Of a DNA stretch of 64,000 nt, positions 20,648 to 30,322 are shown piece after piece. The position numbers were made by a program, and so were the translations under genes. Origin of the DNA: Paratrimastix pyriformis (lineage: Eukaryota; Preaxostyla; Paratrimastigidae); the NCBI GenBank assembly GCA_027972325.1, contig JAPMOS010000153.1, positions 17,542 to 81,541 of the forward strand, written 5' to 3'. Below the pieces are notes generated by a model that was not told where the DNA came from, did not search any database, and saw only the letters and a list, made by a program, of their open reading frames with translations. How positions within the stretch are numbered: the stretch's first letter is position 1; each line of letters opens with the position of its first letter.

Positions 20648-21865
20648 ATGACCCTCCATATACAAGCTACTGCGAACTTTGATCCTCGTCATATTAATTT
20701 CACAAATGGTGGTCCAATCCGTATCTTTGACAAACTGATTCTTGGTATTAATGGATTGGAAACGACAATTGACAAATATGGTCTTGGTGCGTCTATGTTA
20801 AACACAATATCAACATCGAAAGAAGTCTTACTCAATGGCCAAGGGATGACAGGGTTCTATCCAATTTCAACTAATACAGGATACTTGGCAGAAGACGCTG
20901 ATCATGAGATTCCCGATATTAATGCTCTAGAACGTTTCAAAGTCTTTATGATGAACAATAATACTGCAGATGGTGAACCTGTTGCATCTCATGATCATAC
21001 AATATATCTCCGATTCCCTCTTCCAGTTCCTCAATTAAATTCGACTGATGTCTATCGACAGAACACTGAGGTCACATTCAAATTCTTCAGAGCGAAAACA
21101 CATGAATTATTCACCACAGCAGCTACCTTTACTGAGAATCAGATACCAACAGTTGACATTACTGATATGAAGTTATATGTGAAACTCATCACACCAAACC
21201 CAGAACTGGGAATGATTCTCGACCAACAATATCTGAAATCAAATGTCTACCAATATGAAAGATTCAATTGCAATACTGTGACAGTGGCCATACCATCAGG
21301 TAATTTCACATATCCGATTTATGATGGTGCTAGCCGTCCAGCCAAACTATTTATTGGATTCCAGAATCCCAAGGTAAATGACGCACTTGCGAACACAACC
21401 GAGCATCCTGATCCCTCATTATTTGAACCATGTAAGATCACAAAGATATATTTGGAAGTGAATGGGTCAAAGAATATTCCTTATCTCAATCAGCGCGAAC
21501 TTGGATTCCAGGCGGAGAATTTTGGTCAGGCATATACTGATCTCATGAGATGCACTAAGTTCTACGATAATAAGTCAGTATCATCCATCGTATCTCGATC
21601 TATGTTCAGAAAAGGCTATACAATTTTCGCATTTGACCTTCATGAAAATATTAAAGATTTACCAGAGCTCAATGTAACTAAAACGGCAATAAAATTAAAA
21701 GTTTCAAGAGCAAATGTTATTAATGCTGATATTGCTGCTCATGATGCTGTCCCTATGATTCCTGCGGATCTGACCTTAAATATGGTCTTCTTAATTGTAT
21801 GGGAATGCGCAGCCGTTGCCACTGGTGCGACTCGTGTTTATGAGGAAGTCTTTGGTAAGAATTAA
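20648..21865 (+). CDS. Hexon-like major capsid protein (double jelly roll)
   Basis: A 405-residue protein with the C-terminal signature of Polinton and adintovirus hexons: PAKLFIGFQNPK, then a KITKIYLEVNGSKNIP strand pair, a conserved helix around EAY/QAYTDLM, and RKGYTIFAFDL. Trimers of such proteins build the icosahedral shell. The length is a little below the usual 450-650. The start at 20648 lies just after an AGAATG box, and no in-frame Met closer to the body of the protein fits. It is immediately downstream of the LINE tail, so any promoter of its own has probably been lost. Confidence 0.82.
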   Translation: MTLHIQATANFDPRHINFTNGGPIRIFDKLILGINGLETTIDKYGLGASMLNTISTSKEVLLNGQGMTGFYPISTNTGYLAEDADHEIPDINALERFKVFMMNNNTADGEPVASHDHTIYLRFPLPVPQLNSTDVYRQNTEVTFKFFRAKTHELFTTAATFTENQIPTVDITDMKLYVKLITPNPELGMILDQQYLKSNVYQYERFNCNTVTVAIPSGNFTYPIYDGASRPAKLFIGFQNPKVNDALANTTEHPDPSLFEPCKITKIYLEVNGSKNIPYLNQRELGFQAENFGQAYTDLMRCTKFYDNKSVSSIVSRSMFRKGYTIFAFDLHENIKDLPELNVTKTAIKLKVSRANVINADIAAHDAVPMIPADLTLNMVFLIVWECAAVATGATRVYEEVFGKN

Positions 21866-21903
21866 ATGAATATAATTATTTTCTCTACCAAGAATATATA
21901 AGA

Positions 21904-22077
21904 ATGCCACAAAGAAAATCCAAAACAACTCATCGTAAAACAACTCATCGCAAATCTCGAGGTGGTGCCGTATCAAAACGTGTGATTGCCTCAATTGTGA
22001 AACGTGTGTTACATCCAGGTGGTGGAATGTTCCTTCCTGGGACTATGCGAACTACAATGCGCAAAATAAATATATGA
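21904..22077 (+). CDS. Small basic pX/core-like peptide
   Basis: A 57-residue protein that begins with two repeats of a Thr-Thr-His-Arg-Lys type basic sequence. It ends in a Gly-rich GGGMFLPGTMRTTM segment. Its size, charge, Gly-Phe-Leu-Pro tail and position between the capsid and protease genes match the pX (adenovirus core-like) peptides of adintoviruses and Polintons. Such peptides are thought to condense DNA in the virion and to be cut by the viral protease. The family call is an inference from these features; the sequence is too short for certainty. It starts within an AAGAATG context like its neighbours. Confidence 0.6.
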   Translation: MPQRKSKTTHRKTTHRKSRGGAVSKRVIASIVKRVLHPGGGMFLPGTMRTTMRKINI

Positions 22078-22089
22078 TTGTATTATATA

Positions 22090-22575
22090 ATGAACTATAA
22101 TCATATATTGAAGATTCATCCTTTACTTGATATTGAAATCACACAGGTTTTGAGTGCTTATACACCATTTCTCTGATGTTTCTCACGTGACGAACTTAAA
22201 AAGATTCCACCACTAAAGAAGGGTGAAAGTATTGTAATCAATATGAACAAATCAAATGAAAGAGGATCACATTGGGTATGTGCATTTAATGGTGATGAAC
22301 ACTGTGAATACTTTGATAGCTTCGGATTACTTCCTCCACCTGAAGTAAGAGATTATTTATACCGTTCAGGTAAGACATGTATCTATTCCACATTTCAAAT
22401 CCAAAATATCTTTTCTGTCACTTGTGGATACTTCTGTATGGTTTACATCCTATCTCGTGCTCGTGATCGGGCACCTATTGATGTCATTATGATGTTCAAT
22501 GTGAGTGCAGAACCAAGAGAACAGAAGTTGAATGATCATAAATGTATTGTCGCACTGAAAAAATTGTTAAGATGA
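22090..22575 (+). pseudogene. Adenain-like cysteine protease with an in-frame TGA
   Basis: From Met 22090 the frame is open for 28 codons, meets TGA at 22174-22176, and stays open to 22575. The part after the stop carries the full adenain catalytic set: His in GSHWVCAF, Asp in YFDSFG, a Gln in QIQN, and Cys in VTCGYFC. The segment around the TGA resembles the conserved lead-in of these proteases (CFSRDEL follows directly). Translation from Met 22243 would keep the catalytic residues but drop about 50. The protease matures the capsid and pX proteins. The TGA may be an inactivating mutation, a sequencing error, or tolerated by reinitiation. Confidence 0.75.
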
Positions 22576-22607
22576 GATATTTAATTAAGAATAAATCAAA
22601 TATCTGA

Positions 22608-22805
22608 TCAATTAGATGTTTTCATATCAATGCTCCCAAAATAATCATTCATATAAACAATCTTTATTGGATCACCTGATTTTTCGTATTTATTCTCATA
22701 TATCGATGCTTCGAAATATGTATTACCATATTCATGTAGAATCACATTTAATGCGTCTATGACAGTGCGATCGATGAGCACTACATTTCTTTGGTTTGTT
22801 TGCAT
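22608..22805 (-). CDS. Small hypothetical viral protein
   Basis: A 65-codon minus-strand frame with no recognised domain. It is rich in Asn, Tyr and Ile. Support for expression comes from the viral promoter-like sequence just upstream (TTTAAAAAGAAAATG followed by a TATA-rich stretch, about 22815-22850). It sits between the protease and polymerase genes, 40 bases from the polymerase stop. Confidence 0.45.
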   Translation of the reverse strand: MQTNQRNVVLIDRTVIDALNVILHEYGNTYFEASIYENKYEKSGDPIKIVYMNDYFGSIDMKTSN

Positions 22806-22849
22806 TTGTTTCTATATAGTATTATAACATTTTCTTTTTAAATACTTTT

Positions 22850-24661
22850 TTAATTGAAATCGAATAAGGTGACATTATGGATTTCAGCAGATTTAACTCC
22901 TTCAAATTTCAAGTCACCGATCTGATTTCCAATTTCTTCATAATTGCCTTCTTCAGTTATGGCAAATCCATCTGTATGTAACCAGACAACTGATGATAAA
23001 TTTGTTTTTTGTAAGATCTGTAACATCTTATGGCGTCCGTAATGTAATAGGAATGGCATGATACGAGCATAGTCAGTCGTGAAAGAACGGTTAATCTTAT
23101 GGAATCGGACATAATGGCTATCACGAACAGGTTTCATGGTGTCAATGAATGATGAATCATCTAAATGGGTTTCGTTTTCTTGATCAAGAACCTTTGAGTA
23201 TGAGTTATGTTGTGATAAGGCACCCCATAAACTATTTAATATTTGTTTCGCCAAATGATTGCCACTGACTTTAAACGGATAGAGGTAATCAACAAATTCT
23301 TTGAACATTTTGGATCCTTGAAAGACTTTATCACGGGAATAATATAAAAAGTTGGGTTGACCATCTTCTATGATTGTTGTCTTTAATCCCAGTTTACGGG
23401 CATCAAGGATATCAATCAAACAATAATAGTTCTCTGAATTGAACTTGAATGTGATGGCGTTTGTTGGGTTTCCATTATCTTCAATCTCACAGTGATATAT
23501 ACCAAATTGTAATCGTTCAGTTGAACTATTGAACTGATCATTAGTGAGAGTCATGAATTCACCTCTCCGAATCGGAAAGATCGGATTGGGTTTCCTCATA
23601 ATGGATGGATACATCGAAACAAAGTCATATTTATAAACTTGTCCTGTGTATCCACCTTTCTTACAATACATTAACGCACTATATGATGCACCATTGATGA
23701 ATCGTGCTTCATCTTCTTGAATGGGTTCAGGACAGATGAGTTTCGTGAAATGATAAAACAATTTGAGGGCAGTCATAGGAATCGTTTGATTAAATGGATT
23801 CACTAATCCTTCTGTCTTTTCCTTAAGTTCCGTAGCCTCACGAACAAACCGATCATAATATTTCTTCAGTTCTTCATCATTCTTAATAGATTTTCCCTTA
23901 ATCATAATATGTGTCTTGTTCATTTCAGATTTAAACTCTGTCATGGTGAAGTTCTTATATTGTTCTCCATCATAACCTCGATATCCTTCTTCAATATCTC
24001 GGGTAATCATGATTTTACGATCTGAGAAGGAACTGCGTGTGTAATGTTTATTATCAACAAATAATGTATAATGATTATTTGAAAGCACTAAGTGAAGTTC
24101 ATTTTTTGAATCATATTGTGATTGATATGTTGCATCACCATTGACGGTGATACGAATATTCAGTTTCTTTTCAATCATTGGCATCTTGTCAAGTGGGATC
24201 ATATCTTCACGAGGGACTTTCAGAAAACGTTTAAATGTCGATGGATAATGCCAAGGTAATTCAGGAATGACTTGTTTTAATAAGTTATATAGACAATCAT
24301 TATGTGTATCTGCACCACCTCGATTGGGTGCTTGACTTGATTGGAACGAATATACTATGAATTTCTTGAAATGGTCAACGTTATCACCGATTCCATCATA
24401 ACTCCCTGCTGATGGGAGTGCCACTTGTTGTCCATATTCAGTCATTTTCCCTGAAACCCATCCACCGGGATATAAAAATGAGATCATCATCCATCCATGA
24501 TATCCTTGATCGACGAATGCATGTGACATCTTTTGACAATACTTCTTTATGATCGCCACTTCTGTTCCAGGAATGTTGGCTGTAAACTTATATGACCAAA
24601 CCGCATGATTGCGATAGATCAGTTTTAACTTCTTCCGTTCGAATAACTTGATGGTATTCAT
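22850..24661 (-). CDS. polB: Protein-primed family B DNA polymerase
   Basis: A 603-residue replicative polymerase. The palm motifs are clear: motif A YDFVSMYPS (Asp346), motif B KQILNSLWG (472-480), and motif C LHTDG (561-565). The N-terminal 330 residues show no obvious 3'-5' exonuclease motifs. They hold a Cys/His arrangement (GGADTHNDCLYNLL at 115-128, NNHYTLF at 195-201) reminiscent of OTU-type cysteine proteases. The protein is shorter than the ~1000 residues common in Polintons, so an exonuclease or terminal-protein domain may be missing or encoded elsewhere. The start is preceded by the element's promoter motif (24682-24695). Confidence 0.85.
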   Translation of the reverse strand: MNTIKLFERKKLKLIYRNHAVWSYKFTANIPGTEVAIIKKYCQKMSHAFVDQGYHGWMMISFLYPGGWVSGKMTEYGQQVALPSAGSYDGIGDNVDHFKKFIVYSFQSSQAPNRGGADTHNDCLYNLLKQVIPELPWHYPSTFKRFLKVPREDMIPLDKMPMIEKKLNIRITVNGDATYQSQYDSKNELHLVLSNNHYTLFVDNKHYTRSSFSDRKIMITRDIEEGYRGYDGEQYKNFTMTEFKSEMNKTHIMIKGKSIKNDEELKKYYDRFVREATELKEKTEGLVNPFNQTIPMTALKLFYHFTKLICPEPIQEDEARFINGASYSALMYCKKGGYTGQVYKYDFVSMYPSIMRKPNPIFPIRRGEFMTLTNDQFNSSTERLQFGIYHCEIEDNGNPTNAITFKFNSENYYCLIDILDARKLGLKTTIIEDGQPNFLYYSRDKVFQGSKMFKEFVDYLYPFKVSGNHLAKQILNSLWGALSQHNSYSKVLDQENETHLDDSSFIDTMKPVRDSHYVRFHKINRSFTTDYARIMPFLLHYGRHKMLQILQKTNLSSVVWLHTDGFAITEEGNYEEIGNQIGDLKFEGVKSAEIHNVTLFDFN

Positions 24662-25283
24662 TCTATATAATATACTATATACTTTTTTTCTTTAAGTAGT
24701 TTTTTTGATTATTTCCATTAATTTCCGTTTCTGAAGTGGTAAAACACTTAGTTAGAAGTATTCTGATGGGTTTCCATCAAAAAATCATGTATGTAAATTT
24801 TGACATGATTTTGACATGAGTTTGACATGTTGACATCGGGGGGATCTGCGATCCTTCGCAGCATCCTCACGGTGCTGGCGAGCAAGCTCTTAGCGCCGCG
24901 AGAATGACATGTTTTGACAGGCGCTCATTCATTTATGACTGGCAACCTTAGATTTCATTCCAGCCTTGTTACACATGTTACATAGTTCATGAAACGTTAT
25001 AAACATTTATAAATATTTATAAATTCTGAAAAGTTATTCCAAAAATGAGATTTTCCTATAGTGAAAAACGCGTCTCCCTTGCCCCATGTTCATCCCTCAT
25101 CATAATGCTTAGCTTTTTTAAGGGTTTCATAATCATATGATATGTTTTGAGAAACTTCCAAAACATTTCATTATTACAGAAAGTTTTCTGTATTTATCAC
25201 TTTCGACATCGCCGCGAATGACATGAAATTTTTCATCGAAATTCACAAGTTCATATAATATTGTAATTCAATGCTATATGAGC
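24662..25283. promoter_or_regulatory. Largest intergenic gap: TTGACATG repeats and hairpins
   Basis: The polymerase promoter motif lies at 24682-24695. Direct TTGACATG repeats follow at 24800, 24811 and 24822, with TTGACATC at 24830. A GC-rich island with small perfect hairpins comes next: CTGCGA/TCGCAG (24846-24861), CAGCA/TGCTG (24859-24877) and GAGC/GCTC (24880-24889). Further TGACATG copies lie at about 24905 and 25217. Iterons plus hairpins in a coding-free stretch beside the polymerase suggest a replication origin or control region. No ORF of note is present. Confidence 0.4.
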
Positions 25284-25505
25284 TTATTGCTGTTCAAATT
25301 CAAAAATTGTCTTATTTTTCTGATGTTTCTGTGATTTCTCGTGATGAACTAGATTAGATCTCATCACATCCGTGTTACAATATTCACAATGAATACGTTC
25401 TTTGAGATATGCAAGGTGTTTCTGTTTGAAGGCAGCATCTTCATGGTATCGTCGTTTGAAATAAGAAACTTGATTACCAATATCATCGGCTATTAAATGT
25501 TCCAT
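25284..25505 (-). CDS. Small C2H2 zinc-finger protein
   Basis: A 73-residue protein with one finger of the form C-x2-C-x11-H-x5-H (CEYC at the start, HEKSQKH at the end). The same spacing occurs in the GIY-YIG protein and twice in the protein at 34258, all within this element. The finger resembles the U1/C2H2-JAZ type that binds nucleic acid. An AT-rich promoter-like segment lies upstream. The role is unknown; nucleic-acid binding is an inference from the finger. Confidence 0.6.
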   Translation of the reverse strand: MEHLIADDIGNQVSYFKRRYHEDAAFKQKHLAYLKERIHCEYCNTDVMRSNLVHHEKSQKHQKNKTIFEFEQQ

Positions 25506-25546
25506 TGTATATATTAATATTATATATTATTTTTTTTAAATTGTTT

Positions 25547-26377
25547 TTAATTCATATGATATTTTACGTAATCGTGATTCGAGCTACAATAGTGCTGTAA
25601 AGATATCTCACGATTTTCATGCCTGAATATCGGATGTATGTGCAGATGACGTCTCTTAAGTCTGTGATCTGGATAACGAAAGCTCTTACGTGTCGCAAAA
25701 TTATCAGCATCCATATCAAAATCAACATCTTTGAATTTATTAAAATTTAATGTGTTTGACGTGAACATCTGATGATAACTTATATGGAAGATATTTATTC
25801 CTATATGACCTCTTCTTGATAATAAATATTGATCATTTATCGTGGATACGACAGGATCATCTTTCTTACATCGTAATACTTTATGTCTCGTAATTTGAAT
25901 CACATCAGTGTCTGTATTTATAGCAGAATAACGTCTGCTCGTTATTATACAGATTGATGCAGGAATGAGCTCATTTGAGATCAATGTTATTATAATTTCA
26001 TTAACAGGAGAAGCATCTATATCTGAAACGACCAAACGTTGAAAGTTTCTATGAAGATCTATGAGATGATCCTTTCTCCATAGAAACATCATGGCTTCAT
26101 TCGCTAAGTAATCGTAGATTTCATCCCAATCATCAATATAACATATGATATCACAAACGTGTTTCGTCTTACCGATCAATGTTGACGAATCGGGGTAAAA
26201 ACTGGGAGTTGTTCTCTTAAACCTTTCATCGTAGAAGTTATATATTTTGTCCATTTCATCGATTTCATTTTGATAGACTGTCATGAGTTGGTCTTTTAAA
26301 TGATAATACTTTTCACGTAATCCGTTGAATAGTTCCAATGCAAACTGTTTTGATTTAGATAATGGTTTGAAATTCAT
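25547..26377 (-). CDS. Hypothetical viral protein, 276 aa
   Basis: A complete frame without a recognised domain. It has a helical, charged N-terminal third, a central hydrophobic beta-like segment (NEIIITLISNELIPASICII) and a His-rich C-terminus (RRHLHIHPIFRHENREISLQH). It is transcribed divergently from the integrase gene, and both starts lie within a 60-base AT-rich gap containing CTTTCTAAATAAC. A structural or accessory role is possible. I cannot assign one. Confidence 0.55.
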   Translation of the reverse strand: MNFKPLSKSKQFALELFNGLREKYYHLKDQLMTVYQNEIDEMDKIYNFYDERFKRTTPSFYPDSSTLIGKTKHVCDIICYIDDWDEIYDYLANEAMMFLWRKDHLIDLHRNFQRLVVSDIDASPVNEIIITLISNELIPASICIITSRRYSAINTDTDVIQITRHKVLRCKKDDPVVSTINDQYLLSRRGHIGINIFHISYHQMFTSNTLNFNKFKDVDFDMDADNFATRKSFRYPDHRLKRRHLHIHPIFRHENREISLQHYCSSNHDYVKYHMN

Positions 26378-26435
26378 TATATTATAAGTCTATATATTAT
26401 CTTTCTAAATAACTAATTTCTTGTGTAATTAATAT

Positions 26436-27539
26436 ATGGATTGGTCAAAATTACTAGGTCCAAAACAAACTAAAAATACTGTTCTCAATCAATTACTATC
26501 TATTCCACAACGTGATTCTATAAAGACTGCTTCTCGATTCTATCTTGTTGATCCTCATATTATTAACCAAGCTGATCTCCTGTATCTGCCACATGATCAT
26601 GATTTTAAATATCTCTTACTTGTTGTCGATATCGGAAGTCGTCAATGTGATGCTGAACCTCTGAAATCTAAAGATGCAACAGCTGTTCGTGATGCCTTTA
26701 TTAAAATATATAAACGGAAAATACTTGATATCCCTCTCAAAATTGAAGTCGATGATGGTAGTGAATTCAAAGGTCCTTGTCTGAAATTCTTTAAAGATCA
26801 TAAGGTTTTGGTTCGTGTCGGAAAGGTTAATCGACATCGTATGCAGGGTATCGTCGAAAGATATAATCAGATGATTGCTTATGCATTATTCAAACGAATG
26901 TCGGCACAGGAGTTATTAACAGGAAAAACATCTCGTGAATGGATCAAAGTATTGCCTTCATTAATAGAATTTATTAATCAACGTGCTGAGAAACGTGTTC
27001 GTAAGTTAAGACAACTCTATCGTCCTGGAGAATTAAACGATCCCATTCAACAACAACCAAATTTCGAATACATCTATCCACTTGGTTCTTCTGTCCGTGT
27101 TGAACTGGATGAACCTATTGATATTGTCACTCGAAAACGGTTACCTGGTCGATTTCGTTCAACTGATATCCGTTTTGATCCTCAAGTCAGAACAATCGTT
27201 GATCTTGTCATTCGTCCTGATAGCCCTGTCTTATATCTACTAAATGATCCAGAAAACAAAGCAGAATATGAAAATGTAGGATATTCACGTAATCAGTTAC
27301 AACTTGTCAAGAATAATGAATTATATCATAAGGGACAAGATCTTCAAATTCCAAAAGAAAATGATCAATATATCATCGACAAGATCATATCTAAACATAC
27401 GATCAAGAAAAAGATTTTTTACAAAGTCTCTTGGGTGGGTTACCCTGATGAAAAAGACTTCACTTTAGAACCTAAAGCTCAATTAATCAAGGATGTTCCT
27501 CAATTAATAGAACAGTTTGAAAAACAACATAAAAAATAA
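26436..27539 (+). CDS. Retroviral-type (rve) integrase with C-terminal chromodomain
   Basis: A 367-residue Polinton integrase. The DDE catalytic triad is visible at Asp65 (VVDIGS), Asp106 (VDDGSEF) and Glu141 (GIVERYNQ), with about 34 residues between the last two. A chromodomain (YIIDKIISKHTIKKKIFYKV with SWVGYPDEKDFTLEP) fills residues ~305-350. Integrases with chromodomains are common in Polintons and in chromoviruses, where the domain directs insertion to marked chromatin. No N-terminal HHCC finger is seen. The gene lies tail to tail with the helicase gene, six bases apart. Confidence 0.88.
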   Translation: MDWSKLLGPKQTKNTVLNQLLSIPQRDSIKTASRFYLVDPHIINQADLLYLPHDHDFKYLLLVVDIGSRQCDAEPLKSKDATAVRDAFIKIYKRKILDIPLKIEVDDGSEFKGPCLKFFKDHKVLVRVGKVNRHRMQGIVERYNQMIAYALFKRMSAQELLTGKTSREWIKVLPSLIEFINQRAEKRVRKLRQLYRPGELNDPIQQQPNFEYIYPLGSSVRVELDEPIDIVTRKRLPGRFRSTDIRFDPQVRTIVDLVIRPDSPVLYLLNDPENKAEYENVGYSRNQLQLVKNNELYHKGQDLQIPKENDQYIIDKIISKHTIKKKIFYKVSWVGYPDEKDFTLEPKAQLIKDVPQLIEQFEKQHKK

Positions 27540-27545
27540 TACCAT

Positions 27546-29323
27546 TTACTGCTTCTTGTGATGTGATTTTTTCTTATTATTTAAGAGCTTCACCAGATGG
27601 GATTCATCATTCGATTCCTTCTTGCCTTCAATCTCTTCTGATCCTATGATATCTTTAAAATCTGGCTCTGGTTCTGGCTCCTTCACTTTAATAATTCTTT
27701 TCTTTACTAACTTCTTGGGCTCTTCTTTCGGTTGTTCTTTCGGCTCATCAATGAATATTCCTGCATCAAGATCATCATGGTTTTCTGTTTTCTTTTCTAT
27801 TTTCTTCACTTTCACATTAATCGATTGTTGATTCATCAACCTGTTGTATGTCTCACATCCACTGAAATCATCTGCCTCGCTAATAAACCGTTTCTTAATA
27901 TAGAACTCAAAGATCTTCTCTGCTGATGCTGTCACTCTTACTTGATTACCTGTGCCACGATGAACAATATCCATATCACGAAGTTTTGTTGATGTATCAC
28001 GTATTGATGGAATTGTAATCTTCTTTCCAAAATACCGACTTGTCTTATCTGAAGATTTGTTATTCAACCACTCAGTAAGTCCATCACATACACTTTTTAA
28101 TGATTCATCAATTCCAGCATCTTTGCTGAGATATCGCTCCTTGATGTATTGGTAAATATAAGCCAGATTGTCACAAACCATTTCTGTTCTTGTCTTAGTG
28201 GCTGGATACATACGAGAACCATATTGATTATAGGCTTGCATCTCTGGTGTTTTCATTTCCTGTTTACAGTATGCATAGAAACATTTCTCGACTTCCTTTT
28301 CTCGGAGAATGTCTGTGAACCGATTGAAGAAGGTCATATTTCCATTTAATTCATCTGAGACATCGAGACAAACCCATCGACGATCATCTTCTTTCAATTG
28401 GAACATATAATCATTCACAGCAATGATGAAATTGAGATAGTTTGTTATATCCACTGGTGTTTGATTCTTCTTATGTAACGCAATCTTATCATCTGTTGCA
28501 AATTTCTTGATTTGATCATAGAACATGGAAAAGCCCTCAGGACTCTGATGTAATTCTTCTAAGATAATTAAGGTCTTGTTTTCAAATTCACCATTGAACT
28601 CTCCCGTCAGTGATGATGTCTTGCTCGACCGATAACATGTGTTTCCTATAATGCGATCTAAAAGTCAAGAATCACACCTTTACCTGACCCTTGTTTGGAC
28701 TTTAAGAAGAGTAATGAACGGTTCTTATTACCATTCAGTAAATTGATGATCCATTTCCGTGTATATGCATATACAGGTTCATCACCTGAACACCAAATAC
28801 GTTTAATGAATTCCCAGATTTCGGTCACCTTATTTTTGGTCTCTTCTGAGAATTCATCATATGTTGTATGCATGTTCACATATCTGAAGCCACAGAATGT
28901 ATTGATATATCTGAATTTCACTGCTTCATCATCCTCTGATGATAATTCGAAAGTTAATGGCTGATTGGGAATAAAAGCAATATGATTCAACACATTCATC
29001 TCTTCCATGAACCATTTGAATGGTTTGAATTTCTTTGCTTCTTTCCTGTTGTCTTCACATAGCACCATGAATTCATCTGATGTTTTGATATAATTCTGTT
29101 TGATCTCTGATTGATCCTTCTCAACAACTTTCACTCCAGTTGCTGTTATATTGTAGAAGTAGATCCCTTCTGTATCGTAACACTTCGCAAAGTAGGTCAT
29201 AATGTAACGTTTCATTTCATCGACCTTGTGGTCATTGGCTAATTGGACGAGAGTGTTACGATCAAATGGCTTGATGGTGTTTCCAAATAGCATTTCATTT
29301 TCGATGTTGATTTGAGATTCCAT
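27546..29323 (-). pseudogene. SF3 (D5-like) helicase, split by a one-base frameshift
   Basis: The upstream frame (29323 to 28658) ends just after a Walker A motif, KSKQGSGKG. The downstream frame, open from about 28657 to 27546, continues with an acidic Walker B-type strand (LIILEEL) and the remaining helicase C-terminus. The break coincides with a run of four A on the plus strand at 28660-28663; a one-base length difference there would account for it. The last ~100 residues are Lys/Glu-rich and disordered. The helicase would unwind DNA for the polymerase. Error and real inactivation are both possible. The upstream start has a good promoter motif (29347-29360). Confidence 0.75.
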
Positions 29324-29425
29324 TCTATTAATATATAGACTATAATATTTTTTCTTTATATTGTTTTTTACTATATTTATTTATTCACGCCTGTAATTAT
29401 TTTCGCATTCATTTATATAGAAAAC

Positions 29426-30283
29426 ATGTCTAAATCCATAAAGATAATTACTGAAGATCCTGTTAATGTTCCTGATCCTCCGAAAATGCTTCAAGAAATT
29501 CATTTAGATGCTCCATCGCCAATACTTACTCATGTTAAAAAAATTACATTTGCCGATAAATACGAAGAGTATATCAATGCTGATCTCGCCAATACTTATC
29601 CCATCTTTAATCAGCCTGTCATTCTCCGGTCTTCTCGACATTATATCAAATACATCTCTCCTATTCTTCGAGGTGAAGAACTTACTTTCACTGATGATTG
29701 CGACACTATGCAAGAGATGGGAGCTCTTCTCAATGAGATTCAGTATTACGGTATTGAACTAACCTCTTATCAAATTCAACAATTGGCCGACTCTTCTGGC
29801 TTATCCAAATTAATTAATCAAGTCAAGATATATATTGGCTCTCATGATGCCAAATGTTTCAATCGATCGTATATTTCCCGTCTCAAACAATTTGAATCAG
29901 TATGGAACATTTACATCGGTGTCCTCTCTGAGAAGTATAAAGATGATAACTTCAAAAAAATATCATTTACTGTCATCATGGACACCATCCGTAATAGCAA
30001 CTTCTTGAGCTTAATCAATATGAATGTTATCTATCACAATATCATCTTTGAATTCTTAACATATCTTAAAGAAGTGGTTATAGACCACAAGGAATCTTCC
30101 CTCTCTGATATATCACTTAACCTTTCAATGTCTTTGCTTGATAATGGTCTCCTATCCTCTGTCACTGGTGTTGCAACAACTGTCACTAATCTCATTCAGA
30201 ACTCGGCGAAACTTGACAAATCTACTCTCTTACAACAATTAGGATCAATCACCGAAGTTTCTAAATTACTCACTCAGAAATAA
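29426..30283 (+). CDS. Hypothetical viral protein, 285 aa
   Basis: A complete frame on the plus strand, divergent from the helicase gene. It has no recognised domain. The middle is helical with Tyr/Ile-rich repeats, and the C-terminal 70 residues are Ser/Leu-rich (SLLDNGLLSSVTGVATTVTN). Because the penton protein and packaging ATPase are missing from this copy, I checked for their motifs. There is no Walker A, and a penton-like jelly roll cannot be judged by eye. The start is in an ATATAGAAAACATG context. Confidence 0.5.
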   Translation: MSKSIKIITEDPVNVPDPPKMLQEIHLDAPSPILTHVKKITFADKYEEYINADLANTYPIFNQPVILRSSRHYIKYISPILRGEELTFTDDCDTMQEMGALLNEIQYYGIELTSYQIQQLADSSGLSKLINQVKIYIGSHDAKCFNRSYISRLKQFESVWNIYIGVLSEKYKDDNFKKISFTVIMDTIRNSNFLSLINMNVIYHNIIFEFLTYLKEVVIDHKESSLSDISLNLSMSLLDNGLLSSVTGVATTVTNLIQNSAKLDKSTLLQQLGSITEVSKLLTQK

Positions 30284-30322
30284 TATCCCTATGAATTAAT
30301 TTCTTAAGTTATTAATATAAGA

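Noticed and set aside
22174-22176. TGA read as a sense codon (alternative genetic code)
   Set aside because: Several viral and retroelement genes end at TGA with expected lengths, so TGA acts as a stop here.
29426-30283. Packaging ATPase or penton protein for the 285-aa viral gene
   Set aside because: There is no Walker A or B motif, and nothing specific to penton jelly rolls can be read by eye.
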